NCBI GenBank assembly: GCA_965223435.1 | Contig: CBDCWQ010000004.1 | Location: 124,001 to 188,000, forward strand | Source of the DNA: CBDCWQ01 sp965223435 | GTDB lineage: Bacteria; Myxococcota; Kuafuiibacteriia; Kuafuiibacteriales; Kuafuiibacteriaceae | Reading direction: 5' to 3' | DNA: 64,000 nt | Shown here: positions 25,201 to 33,812 of the stretch, in pieces | How the letters are laid out: every line of letters begins with the position of its first letter | How positions within the stretch are numbered: the stretch's first letter is position 1 | The notes under the pieces: generated by a model | The model's input: the letters and a program-made list of their open reading frames with translations, nothing else | Database searches by the model: none | Told to the model about the DNA's origin: nothing | Position numbers and translations under genes: made by a program

Positions 25201-28200
25201 ATGTCGTGTCCAAACAGAGGGATCCGGGGGTCCACAAGGGGAAGAGCGGGGCCGCCATAGACCGCGGGTTGCACCAATGCGTAGATGTGCTCGGGGAGGA
25301 AAGCACGGTGGTTTTCCCAGTCGCCGTCTGGGGTTCGCCGGGCGATGGCGAGTTGCCGGACCGCAGTTTCACTTTCGGCAAATACTTCCCAGGCGGGCAC
25401 AAAGCCGACCTGCACCCAGGGACCCGAGGGCGGTTTTTCGAACATCCTGAGTTTTTCCCAAAATAGGTCTGTCGCCTCGAGCGGAAGTTCGCCAGCCAGG
25501 GCACCGCTGGAGCCGACGCCCACCGCACCGCCCAAAAGGCCTAGCATCTCTTCAGCTGAAAGGCCTTTGCTGCGCGCGCCTCGGACGGTGCTGGTGGTTC
25601 GGAGGGCTTGTTTGATGGTTCGGATGGCGCGAAGGGTCTGGACCGCGGCCAGGGCCTGGGTCTTGTTCGGGCCGTAGCCGAGGGCTGTAGGAGGCTTGTG
25701 CGCAAGGACCAGCCGATCGCCGCAGGACTGGTTTTGATACCACCCGAGCTCGTATTCTTGGCTATCGATGAGCTCTGAAAGCGCTTCGCTCGGCACCGAG
25801 GTGTCGGTCTCGCAGCGGTCCAGGGGCTGGACGGGAAAGAGGAACGGGAACGATTCGCCGGTGGTGAGGTTCTTGATGGTGACGTTTGCTTGATCGTGAA
25901 CACGGTCAGGGATGACACCGCAGGCGTCCTTTTGCCTCAGGGCGGAGGCGCCCCATTCGGGTTGGTCGCCTGCAAGGTTGATCTCGGGGCCGAAGGGTGC
26001 GCCATCGATGCGCACCTCGTAGCGGGTCTCAAAGGCACCGTTGTTCTTGAAATGAAATAGACACTGGGGTTGATCTTTGAGGACGGCGAAGTCGCCTCGC
26101 CGGGTAAAGAGCGGCGTGATCGTGACATCCATGGCGCGCGATACACCCACCAACTCAAATAGACCCGCGAAGCCCCGATCTTCGCTTCTGTCGTGGATGG
26201 GCGCGAAGGAAGGCTGCGGTTCCGCAAAGGCAAGGGTTGGGGCCCAAGGAAAGCGCCATGGGGCGGGTGCGGAGCTGTTCACGTTCCGAATCGAGGCAAA
26301 GGGGCTTGCCTCGAAGGTGAAGGGTTGTTTCCACGCCTCCATTTCGGTGCTTTCCATCTTCAGGCTGTGAAGCAGGGCGTCGATTTCTGGCGCCAGCATC
26401 TCCCCGGTTCGTATCGCTCGGTGCATGGCGGTCAACCACCGCGCTCGATGTTCGGGCAAAACTTGTGCTCTTTCACCCAGTAGCCCCAGATCGCCGTCTG
26501 CGCTCTGGTTGATCCAGCGCCTGAAGGCACGCACGTTTTTGGCCCGATTTGGGCTCAAGGGAAAGGCCGGTGGGCTGATCGGTTGACCGTGCAGCGTGAA
26601 CTGTACCCGTGCCCTTACGGGGACAGACAACGCCCAGCGGAGCTCGCGCGCCGTTCTTTTCCAGTAGTGATTCGAATGGGGGTTGAAGGCGTCGATGGGA
26701 TCTAGGCCTTGGAGCGCGTAATGCACTGGGGCGCTCGAATGGGTCTGTTTAAGCCCCTGTTCGAACGCGGAATTCATGCGCGAACGAAGGGCCAAACGCA
26801 TTTCGATGACCGAAGCATCGGCTGAAAGCGAAAGGGGTTCCGCTCCCCTCAGGTAGGCGTAACTCGTGGGCGCTTCGGGCCCGTTTGGGGTGCCTAGGTG
26901 GATGGTGTCGACGCCTCGCGCCTCAGGGAGCGTCTCGCCGTTTTCCTCGTGCGCGTCGTGGGGGGCGACGATTGCGCCCGGTGCCTCCCTGTTCGGGTGC
27001 GCCTGCACCACGTCGTTCAGTACGGCTTTATAGGACGGTGACGAGAAGTCGTACTCCGAGGCGGCGATCCACCCGTCATCGCCCAGGCTGCCACGAGCCC
27101 TGAAGAGGTGCCCCACCATGGTCATGACGGTATGGCAGGGCATGCCGAGCGCTTCGTCGAGGCGGATAGACGCCTGATGGACCAGAAGATCGGTATCGCA
27201 CAGTCCCCGCGTGAGGTTGTACTGCATGGCGAGCACCCGCTCAACGAGGGACCCGGGGCTCGGCCGCTGCTGCACTTCGTGGTAGGCGCGGTCCAAGGCG
27301 ACCAGCTCGGCCAAGAGCGCGTCAAAGCGAAGCCGATGAAAGTCGGAAGCGAGGAGGGCGGTCAGGGTATCCAAAAACCGATCTGCGAGTGCGCGTGTGA
27401 GATGGCCGCGATGGGTGCCGGCCAAGTTTGTGAAACCCTGGCTGTACTGTGCCCTGGTCAAAGCAGAGCCTTTGGTACCGAACGCGCCCTTAGGATTGTC
27501 CGTGAGCAGGATGAGAAGCGCATGAGAGAGTGCACCAGGCGCTTCGTTTGAGGCATCTGCCACGAGTCCCACGCGGGCGATTTCGTTTTGGCGCGGGTCG
27601 AGGGCGCCGACCGCTCGCCGGGCCAAAAGCCGGAAGAATAGAGTGCTTTCAAAGGTGTTGCTTTGGGGTGTTTCGGCAGGTTTGGTTTGCGGTTCTGTTT
27701 GGCCATGGGCTGAGTCCCCCGCGTATCGGCTCTTTGGTGGCCATAGGGCTTGGTCCGCCTCGAAGAGCGCCAACGCTGCCTCGTAGGACCCAAGATGCGC
27801 GGCGAAGAGGCTACACGGCGCAAAGGCGAATCGGGCACTGTGGGGGCTTCGGTCTGTCCCCGAGGTCTCGGCCCACCGTGCGGGCGAGCGCCCGTCGGTG
27901 AGTCCACATAGATCTTCGAGGCTGCCCGTGAGTGCGTCGAGATGGCTTTGAAACGAGGCCCTCGTCTCTTCACTTTTTGGCGTGGAGGCCCAAAGATGAA
28001 GGGTAAAATACGCCATCAGGTTGTCGTCGAGCTGAGCGACCGAGGGATCCTGCATTTTTCGAAATAGGCCCTGCAGTGGACCGTCGTTCAGGCCGGCCTG
28101 CTGTTCAATGTGCGCGCCGAGCGCGGTGTTCAGGCGCTTTGTGAGGGTCTTTTTGTGTTTGTTTTCCCCGAAGCGATGGAGGAACCAAGCCCATGCGTAG

Positions 28201-31200
28201 TACCCCAGCATTTGGGTTTGAAGATTTGGGTGTGGTCCGGCCAAGGGTTCGCCGGTTTCACGCAGCACGGTGCCGAAAAAACCGTCGTCATGCATGGAAA
28301 GGAGCCCCATCGCCAGGGCCTCTGCGTGTCTTTCGTCGCCACCGTTGCTCGCTACGATGGTTGCGAGCGCTTGGTCTTTGAGCAGGGTGTACGGGCGTCC
28401 TTCGGGTTCGGTATGTCCCGATTCGACCCTCTCTTGACCGGAGGATGCCTGAAAGTTTTGCCACGCCTCGGCGACTTTACGCTCGCTTTTTGAGGCGGCA
28501 CCCGCCATTCGGTCATAGGCTCTGAGAGGCCGGTCTTGGTTGCTGGCGTCGCCGTTTAGGTGGTCATACACATCGATGAACCAGACAATGGCCGTGCTTG
28601 AAACCAGTCTCGCGGAGAGGTCCTGGATGCGTTGACTGGAGTACACAAAACCGTGGTCGCGCACAAACGCCTGCGCACCCGCCCACAGGGTTTGGCTCTG
28701 GTCGAGAAAGGCCTGGGCGTCGGGGTGCGCGGGGTTGGCTTCGGCAAATCGAATCAGACCCAAGATAAGGCCCATGGTGGCTTCCAAATGGTAGGACGAT
28801 TCTTGGAGGGCACTCGGTTCGATGTACGGGTCCTTGAAGGCGTTCTGAAAGTAGTGGGTTCCGCGGTAGGTGCGTCTCGGCGGGCAGCTCGCTGCCTGTG
28901 GATCACACCCATTGTCTGAAAAGCCCAAATCTTTGACGTACTGCAGGATGGTGTATTTGAGGCACTTTCCCAGCCGTTCGGTGTACACTGAATGGCCGTC
29001 CGCGGCGGCGGCAAGGGCGGTGTAGTCGACGGAGAGGGACAGCCAGCTGCAGTTGTCGATGGCGCTGTGGGCGCTGGGCTCGAGGCGGTCTCTTCCGGCG
29101 CCGTCCGTTACGAGTTGGCCGCCAGTCACCATACGCCCTAGGGTGTTTGATTCGAGCGCGTCTTCCATGGCCCGCATACGCGCCATGTGGTTGTGGGTTT
29201 GGTTTTCGGTGAGGGTGCGGCCAGTGGGGGTGAAGCTTTTTTCTGCCAAAACTTTTTCGAACTCTTGTCGCCATCCCTGATCGTCCCACAGGAGCGTAAA
29301 TGTGGCATCGCGCACTTCGTCGCGCCACGATTCGAGCTCATCAGCCCAGTGACGACGGGCCTCGGACCCGATGGGCCCGAGGGCATCGGCGTGCAGCACG
29401 GCATAGTTCAGCACGCTGAGCACATCGAGATTGTGTTCGGTGACTACGTTGGATGCGAGGGCAGGTTTTTTTAGGGCCGCCCATTCGGTTTCATCGGTGA
29501 TAGGATAAGTCTCCCAAGCGGGATCATTCACGGGGCGTTGGTTGCATGGCGTGCCCGTTTGCAAAGAGCAGATGCGAATGCTGGTGGGCGCGAAGCTTGA
29601 GTATCCGATGGCGTCGAGTATGCTGTAGTAAGCGGCGTGAACCGACGCATCGAAATGGGCAAAGGCTTTTCGTGAAGACAGGCGGTGCAGGGCCGAGGCC
29701 TGTTGGAGCCCTTCGGTGGTCCACCCGGCGGTCATGAGACTTCCGATGCGCCCGTCTTCGAGGGTGATGCGCCGCCGGTGGTCGTTGAGACCCTCGAGCG
29801 CATCTTGAAAACATCTTTTGAGGGCCTGTTGGTCGGCGGCCTGAGCGGCGAAAAACCGCGGTGATGCGATGAACACCGCAAGGCCTTGGATCACCCACGC
29901 GTTGGCTCCGGTGACCAGTCGGGCATCCTGCCAGTCGTCGTCTAGGGTGTTCCAAGAAAAGGGCCAGCCCTTGATGGTCTTGCCGTTTTTCTTTCGAACG
30001 GCACGGTCACACAATGTTTGGGCGAGGCCCCATGCTTCTTCCGTGTAGTCCCCGCTGGCTTTGGCCAGCTGCGCCAACGTGATGCCTTGGGTATACGCCC
30101 AGGCCCGATGAAAGCCGGCCAGATAGTGTGCGTCTTGGTGGTCCAGGGTCTCGAGGTCCGCTTCGGGGCGCTCGGTTGCGGTTTCGATGTCTCCCGATGC
30201 CTGGTATTCGCGCTGGGCGTAGGAGATTCGTCCGGTTTCCTCGTGGGTCAGGCGCTTCAAGAGGGTGTCACGCAAGGTGATCGCCTGCGCGTAGTTGTTG
30301 CGGACGCTTCCCAAAACAGTGGTGTCAGGGGATTCGAAAGCAGCCTCGTTTGCTGGCTTCAACAAAGCGGTAGAGAAAAAGGCGTGGGCGGGGTTTGAGT
30401 GACCGGCAGCCGCGGCCAGCGACACTTGAGTCACGCCATGTCCCAAGGTTAGAGCATGGGGCTCTGTGATAGGCGCGGTTCGCGCATTGTTGAGTTGCGG
30501 GGCAAACGGATGAGAAGAGTCGTGGGCGTTGGGGTTGGTGATGGGCAGGGTGCGCTGGGTGTCGACCCGCATATGAAACTTGTTTTGGGCGGTCACGGTG
30601 AGCGTTTTGTTTGTTCTGCCGCTCCTTGCCACATCCCAATGAGAGAATTCGGCCACCTCGCTGGCTCGAGCGGTCACAACTTGGTCGGCTCTTGGTCGGT
30701 TCCCGTGTTCTTGCTGGACCCAGGCGGCAAAAAACAATGCGTCATGGGTCGAGAGCGAGGGTGCGTCGGCCAACGCGGTCGCATCGGGGCCACGACTTTT
30801 TTTGGGGAGGGGTCTTTGCGGCAGCGTACTGACGGTGGTGGCTTCGGTGAAGCGGCCACCGTGGGCGCGGCGAACACTCTGAATGCTTGGCCCCGACGAA
30901 GGGGGGCCAGCCTTATAGAAGAGCACCTGGATTTCACCAGTGGATGCCGTCGCCACTTGGGGTGTGTAGCCTTGCCCGACAACGACCGCCGGTGACCAAC
31001 CAAGGCCTCCATCGTGGGAGGCCACGGCCATGATCGGGTTGTGGCCGCGTGCACGGGGACGGGCAGAAATGCCCTGTTCAAAAACCACCACCATCTCTCC
31101 CCCTGGACCGGTATAGGCCTGAGGGTGCGACGGGCGGCCGGCGAACTCAGCGGGGTCGGTCTCAAAGGCGACGGAAATGCGCCAGTCGCTTTGGGTGTTG

Positions 31201-33392
31201 TCGCGCCACACGCCGGGGGTCCAGGGGTGTGGTTTGGGCTCAGACCAGCGGTGGGCATCGACGGGGCGTTGGGCGATTTTGATTTGGGACTTGGGGTGCC
31301 AGGTGCCTTGGTACCGATACTGATGCTGGTGTCCTAGGTTATCCCAAAGGGTGTCGTCGTTGGCCTCGTAGGCGCGTTTCCAGGTGCTTCGCCACCCGAG
31401 GACCAGCTTGGTCGGGCGGAGTCGTTCGATGATCTCATCGCTGTAAACCGGATCGAAAAACATCGCCGTCCACTGCGGGTTGGCGACCGGGCGGTTGTCC
31501 CACATCCGCTCTTGGCGGGCGATGATGTTGATGCTCTGGTCATCGATGTGAAGGGACGGTTCGTAGACGTAGCTTTCCTCGACGCGGTAGACGTAGGGGG
31601 CTTCGGTTAGGGCGTAAGACTCGGCGCACCAACATGCTTCACAGCGGCAGCCCGCTTTTTTGTCTGGTTCATACAGGACTTTGTATTTGACCCGCTCGGT
31701 TGCGGCTTCTCGTTTTCGAACGTCGAAAACGTTGGAGGCCGCCCCGGTTAAGTTTTTGAGGTAGTAGACCTTGTTGGCCTCGCCCCACACCAGATGGTGT
31801 TGTCCCGTGTCGTCGAAGGCGACATCAATGCCACGTTTCCAGCGTTTGTTTTGTCGGATGAGGACGGCGTTGCCGAAACTTTGGCCTCCGTCTGTGCTGT
31901 TTGAGACGTAGACTTCGCTCGAACCGGAGGTTTCTTTGGGGTGGGTCTCAATCCATGCCACCGAAACGTCGGCCCCCTTGGCGGACAGGGCGAGTCCACG
32001 GACTTGGCCGGAAGTCTGGGTTGCGTATACGGGTTGCGGGGGCCCAAAGCTTCCCGGTTTGCCGGCTTTTGGGCTTCGGGAAAGGTTGACGGTCCGTTGG
32101 CCTGTCGTTTGGTCCTGCGACACAAAGGCTACGTATGCATAGGTTTTGCCCGCATAGTGCGTCAGCGCAGTTTGGGGCTGCTCCTGGACCGCATGCTCCT
32201 TGGCCAGAACAACAGGCGGTTCGAATGAACCTGGCTTTGGGGCGGGTGTGGGCAGGCTTGGCAGTGAAACCGAGCGAGAAGGCAAGGATTCGAGTGTGGC
32301 CCCGGAACGGTTTTGGAGCACCGCGGTCACCGAGTAGCGGTGGGGCCGGCCCGGTTCATTGGCCTCCATGGTGTGGTCGCTTGTGTCTTCTGCCTCTTTG
32401 ATGAGCTCATCGTCTCGGTAGATTCGAAAAAACGGAACCACACCCGGGGGAATGGCGGTGCCGTCCTCAAACAAGGTCGGTGGGGTCCACCAAAGGCCCA
32501 GGCCCTCGAGCGAAGCGGTCGCGGCAAGCGATGAAGGTGGACGGGGTCTTTTCAGTGGGGCCATTTCGGGTAGCTGGGTCATTACCACCCGCTTTGAGGC
32601 GCTGTTTCCTGCATGGTCCGATGCGGTGAGCACAAACGTGTTCTCGCCCATCTTGAGGGCAACCTCGGCTTCGAAGAATTCATCGACGATGTGAACCGGT
32701 GTGGCTTCGCCGGACGAACTTTGAACGAACAAGCTCACCGGATTTGGGCCGAAGACGGATCCCCGTAGCCAAAATGTGCCTTCGTACACGGTGAGCCGGT
32801 GACTGTGAAAAAGCAAAATGTCTGGCGTGTTTGGGCCCGAGGTATGCGCGTTTTTGTGGGCGCCTTTTTTGGGGGCAAGCGCTTCAAGCCCCTGAACCGA
32901 TACCCAGTACCCAAGGCCGGGCAAGAAGGTGTCGCCCTCTTCGAGATCTAGAAAGGCCTGGTTCTTGGCATCCCACCGAATCGCCCGTGCCGCTTGGGCG
33001 GGTTTGAAAACAACCGGCTTCGGCACCCCCAAAAAATGCCAGCCCGCCGCGCCGTTGGCTTGAGATATGATGTCTTTTTTGCGGCTGCCGTCGATGTGGA
33101 GCTGACGCGGCGCCTTGGACCACACCCAGTACCCGGTATTGTTTCGCAGAGCCACCGGCCAAAACGCCAAGCCTTCGGACACCAGCGCGCGGTGAGCCGA
33201 ATTGTTCGTCTCAAAGGGGAAGCTCAGAAGATTCCACCCGGTTTGAAGGTCGTACTGAACCGATGAAGGCCTTTGTTCAGAGCCGACGACCTCAGGATTA
33301 TTCGGGATAAACCCTGAGAAGATGGCCGTTCCCAGCACGAACAGCGTTTCGCTCGTGCGCCGACGGCGGGTCGCAAGGAGGTGATGGCCCAT
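22299..33392 (-). CDS. Giant secreted multidomain protein B (about 3,697 residues), paralogue of A
   Basis: ATG 33392 is preceded by GGGGAG at about ten bases and starts a signal peptide (MGHHLLATRRRRTSETLFVL). From the N-terminus: GWNL module (GWNLLSFPFET, GYWVWSKAP); one Ig-like domain; FN3 (LAATASLEGLGLWWTPPTLF); sialidase-like propeller with Asp-boxes STDGGQSFG and SHDGGLGWS and a Cys cluster CRCEACWC; helical toroid-like region (TEHNLDVLSVLN, YRGTHYFQNAFKDPYIEPS); mixed beta regions; acidic/Pro linker (24775-24600); one tail module (FSDVDAWVQDSV, WYITTPNRT); a final module. Against A it lacks the PGRP-like domain, three Ig domains and one tail-module copy. Similarity to A is highest in the toroid. 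Exported; function unknown. A longer in-frame start exists at 33500 but would bury the signal peptide. Confidence 0.85.
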   Translation of the reverse strand: MGHHLLATRRRRTSETLFVLGTAIFSGFIPNNPEVVGSEQRPSSVQYDLQTGWNLLSFPFETNNSAHRALVSEGLAFWPVALRNNTGYWVWSKAPRQLHIDGSRKKDIISQANGAAGWHFLGVPKPVVFKPAQAARAIRWDAKNQAFLDLEEGDTFLPGLGYWVSVQGLEALAPKKGAHKNAHTSGPNTPDILLFHSHRLTVYEGTFWLRGSVFGPNPVSLFVQSSSGEATPVHIVDEFFEAEVALKMGENTFVLTASDHAGNSASKRVVMTQLPEMAPLKRPRPPSSLAATASLEGLGLWWTPPTLFEDGTAIPPGVVPFFRIYRDDELIKEAEDTSDHTMEANEPGRPHRYSVTAVLQNRSGATLESLPSRSVSLPSLPTPAPKPGSFEPPVVLAKEHAVQEQPQTALTHYAGKTYAYVAFVSQDQTTGQRTVNLSRSPKAGKPGSFGPPQPVYATQTSGQVRGLALSAKGADVSVAWIETHPKETSGSSEVYVSNSTDGGQSFGNAVLIRQNKRWKRGIDVAFDDTGQHHLVWGEANKVYYLKNLTGAASNVFDVRKREAATERVKYKVLYEPDKKAGCRCEACWCAESYALTEAPYVYRVEESYVYEPSLHIDDQSINIIARQERMWDNRPVANPQWTAMFFDPVYSDEIIERLRPTKLVLGWRSTWKRAYEANDDTLWDNLGHQHQYRYQGTWHPKSQIKIAQRPVDAHRWSEPKPHPWTPGVWRDNTQSDWRISVAFETDPAEFAGRPSHPQAYTGPGGEMVVVFEQGISARPRARGHNPIMAVASHDGGLGWSPAVVVGQGYTPQVATASTGEIQVLFYKAGPPSSGPSIQSVRRAHGGRFTEATTVSTLPQRPLPKKSRGPDATALADAPSLSTHDALFFAAWVQQEHGNRPRADQVVTARASEVAEFSHWDVARSGRTNKTLTVTAQNKFHMRVDTQRTLPITNPNAHDSSHPFAPQLNNARTAPITEPHALTLGHGVTQVSLAAAAGHSNPAHAFFSTALLKPANEAAFESPDTTVLGSVRNNYAQAITLRDTLLKRLTHEETGRISYAQREYQASGDIETATERPEADLETLDHQDAHYLAGFHRAWAYTQGITLAQLAKASGDYTEEAWGLAQTLCDRAVRKKNGKTIKGWPFSWNTLDDDWQDARLVTGANAWVIQGLAVFIASPRFFAAQAADQQALKRCFQDALEGLNDHRRRITLEDGRIGSLMTAGWTTEGLQQASALHRLSSRKAFAHFDASVHAAYYSILDAIGYSSFAPTSIRICSLQTGTPCNQRPVNDPAWETYPITDETEWAALKKPALASNVVTEHNLDVLSVLNYAVLHADALGPIGSEARRHWADELESWRDEVRDATFTLLWDDQGWRQEFEKVLAEKSFTPTGRTLTENQTHNHMARMRAMEDALESNTLGRMVTGGQLVTDGAGRDRLEPSAHSAIDNCSWLSLSVDYTALAAAADGHSVYTERLGKCLKYTILQYVKDLGFSDNGCDPQAASCPPRRTYRGTHYFQNAFKDPYIEPSALQESSYHLEATMGLILGLIRFAEANPAHPDAQAFLDQSQTLWAGAQAFVRDHGFVYSSQRIQDLSARLVSSTAIVWFIDVYDHLNGDASNQDRPLRAYDRMAGAASKSERKVAEAWQNFQASSGQERVESGHTEPEGRPYTLLKDQALATIVASNGGDERHAEALAMGLLSMHDDGFFGTVLRETGEPLAGPHPNLQTQMLGYYAWAWFLHRFGENKHKKTLTKRLNTALGAHIEQQAGLNDGPLQGLFRKMQDPSVAQLDDNLMAYFTLHLWASTPKSEETRASFQSHLDALTGSLEDLCGLTDGRSPARWAETSGTDRSPHSARFAFAPCSLFAAHLGSYEAALALFEADQALWPPKSRYAGDSAHGQTEPQTKPAETPQSNTFESTLFFRLLARRAVGALDPRQNEIARVGLVADASNEAPGALSHALLILLTDNPKGAFGTKGSALTRAQYSQGFTNLAGTHRGHLTRALADRFLDTLTALLASDFHRLRFDALLAELVALDRAYHEVQQRPSPGSLVERVLAMQYNLTRGLCDTDLLVHQASIRLDEALGMPCHTVMTMVGHLFRARGSLGDDGWIAASEYDFSSPSYKAVLNDVVQAHPNREAPGAIVAPHDAHEENGETLPEARGVDTIHLGTPNGPEAPTSYAYLRGAEPLSLSADASVIEMRLALRSRMNSAFEQGLKQTHSSAPVHYALQGLDPIDAFNPHSNHYWKRTARELRWALSVPVRARVQFTLHGQPISPPAFPLSPNRAKNVRAFRRWINQSADGDLGLLGERAQVLPEHRARWLTAMHRAIRTGEMLAPEIDALLHSLKMESTEMEAWKQPFTFEASPFASIRNVNSSAPAPWRFPWAPTLAFAEPQPSFAPIHDRSEDRGFAGLFELVGVSRAMDVTITPLFTRRGDFAVLKDQPQCLFHFKNNGAFETRYEVRIDGAPFGPEINLAGDQPEWGASALRQKDACGVIPDRVHDQANVTIKNLTTGESFPFLFPVQPLDRCETDTSVPSEALSELIDSQEYELGWYQNQSCGDRLVLAHKPPTALGYGPNKTQALAAVQTLRAIRTIKQALRTTSTVRGARSKGLSAEEMLGLLGGAVGVGSSGALAGELPLEATDLFWEKLRMFEKPPSGPWVQVGFVPAWEVFAESETAVRQLAIARRTPDGDWENHRAFLPEHIYALVQPAVYGGPALPLVDPRIPLFGHDITSKMAVYQYTGRVAVYASPSQPGPAPIFGPGQAFVHASRDFHQWILNFPPEFHYPIYFSLFIEPTLQVEGGAQSQKRIAHNRPGLFRVEGDDVLFQNIRFQRQPSMPMELQQPGYVWGEWPENGWHLYGPPQDIDTFLTLVSYSAAGKKAGAGGTPPAEDQPTASHSDEALTPNDGSEDVPPPKEQPREELLTASDSEKALRADLVAVHELLRKYHGPYRLWRQAREHILAMESLLAWFQKKTPALVEVRRRTDFDFAVADILAEIPTIVDRLDQQTLDYRVDALSDVTSLLRAFLDLTQKGSLLYEGSVILSPSNDWAGTVQGHVVFGYLPHALGTMRVMTGDQDAIPLRAGWLLSWAQYFGQPKPDFSDVDAWVQDSVIPGWGGSVRSGWGKEWEREDILPEDEVLARFEANQPPWFYVTGEDWSRKYSRDGRFIEAVSTTEANLRTAFEVYSFPAIEPRIVASIFNLNPGDVFDAGTAPPWAKDVLRAAKITKKPQIAIAIETFKDPQNPKNRVYLIVSADVADRVLEGIGRYRYLGSASHHEDEAAQTYLEAVGKRYAPKVQKEAWYITTPNRTTMHGGSSEVLSLATEEDIGALGMEVLKRFVSVGALITASKNEITPSELVNIAEQQGSRVHLLFLPAGNYWVVMGSRQEDTERIRSGTFPTYRYIGFADRDWLSPSGASDTGRYGKSYVPDGQTESWFAAARDALPPYWYTIKGQRIREKSPVLRFILQQQDPPEFPFTDTLLVGYDRNPLLAYVYSEQYGYVVFPEADRNIWADIESHAYRVLGYGTGQREFQPGGGRFYTPKVFNRLKNRQDYVFITTVTENGILQTQSHDADGRSRLDPKFARDREGRWGARSLFSYPGLVLQKPSNFKINHHEVPIADAPQTQAWWEAKLLEWFEQKTKNTRLKRTSELELTMRAMVPRTVRFQTNRGPLTLGWNASIEPDEDIVDELKFELDIE

Positions 33393-33498
33393 GTTGCTTG
33401 TTCTCCCCAATCGCAGACCATGTTTCATGGTTTGAACCGAGCTTCGCCCAGGGCGTATTGAACCCGAGATGCGGCCATGCTGGGTGCTTTCGACCGTC

Positions 33499-33528
33499 AC
33501 TACTCGGGGTCGTAAACACGGTTGTCAA
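33499..33528 (-). promoter_or_regulatory. Candidate promoter of giant gene B
   Basis: On the minus strand TTGACA (complement of 33523-33528) is followed after 18 bases by AGTAGT, a poor -10. It lies about 130 bp before the ATG, a distance similar to that of TTGACA before gene A. The -10 is weak, so confidence is low. Confidence 0.25.
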
Positions 33529-33571
33529 CTCGATTCCAGCTGTCCAGGGGCGCAATGTTGACTGACATACC

Positions 33572-33606
33572 CGCAGGCCACGCAGGCCCCGCAGGCCACG
33601 CATGGG
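33572..33606. repeat. 9-bp tandem repeat in the gap upstream of giant gene B
   Basis: Three units of CGCAGGCC[A/C] (33572-33580, 33581-33589, 33590-33598) and a partial fourth. The whole gap 33393-33812 (420 bp) has no convincing gene; besides this repeat and the weak promoter of gene B I see nothing in it. Confidence 0.6.
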
Positions 33607-33812
33607 CGAGGCGGTCGGCCGGTTGCATTCTAGCCTGCAGAGGCACGGGCTTAGGAAACCCTGATCAGCCAGAAGGGGGACCTTCGGTGTCGGCGGTGGG
33701 ACGAGGCCGACGATGCGGTCGACTACGTGTGATTTTAGCGGCTTAGAATAGTTGGGGCGGAAGGATTGGGTTGCGCGTGCGACGGTGGGGGGGCAGTCCC
33801 GCTCGCGTCGGC

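Noticed and set aside
33572..33606. Start of a CRISPR array
   Set aside because: The units are 9 bp, directly adjacent, with no spacers.
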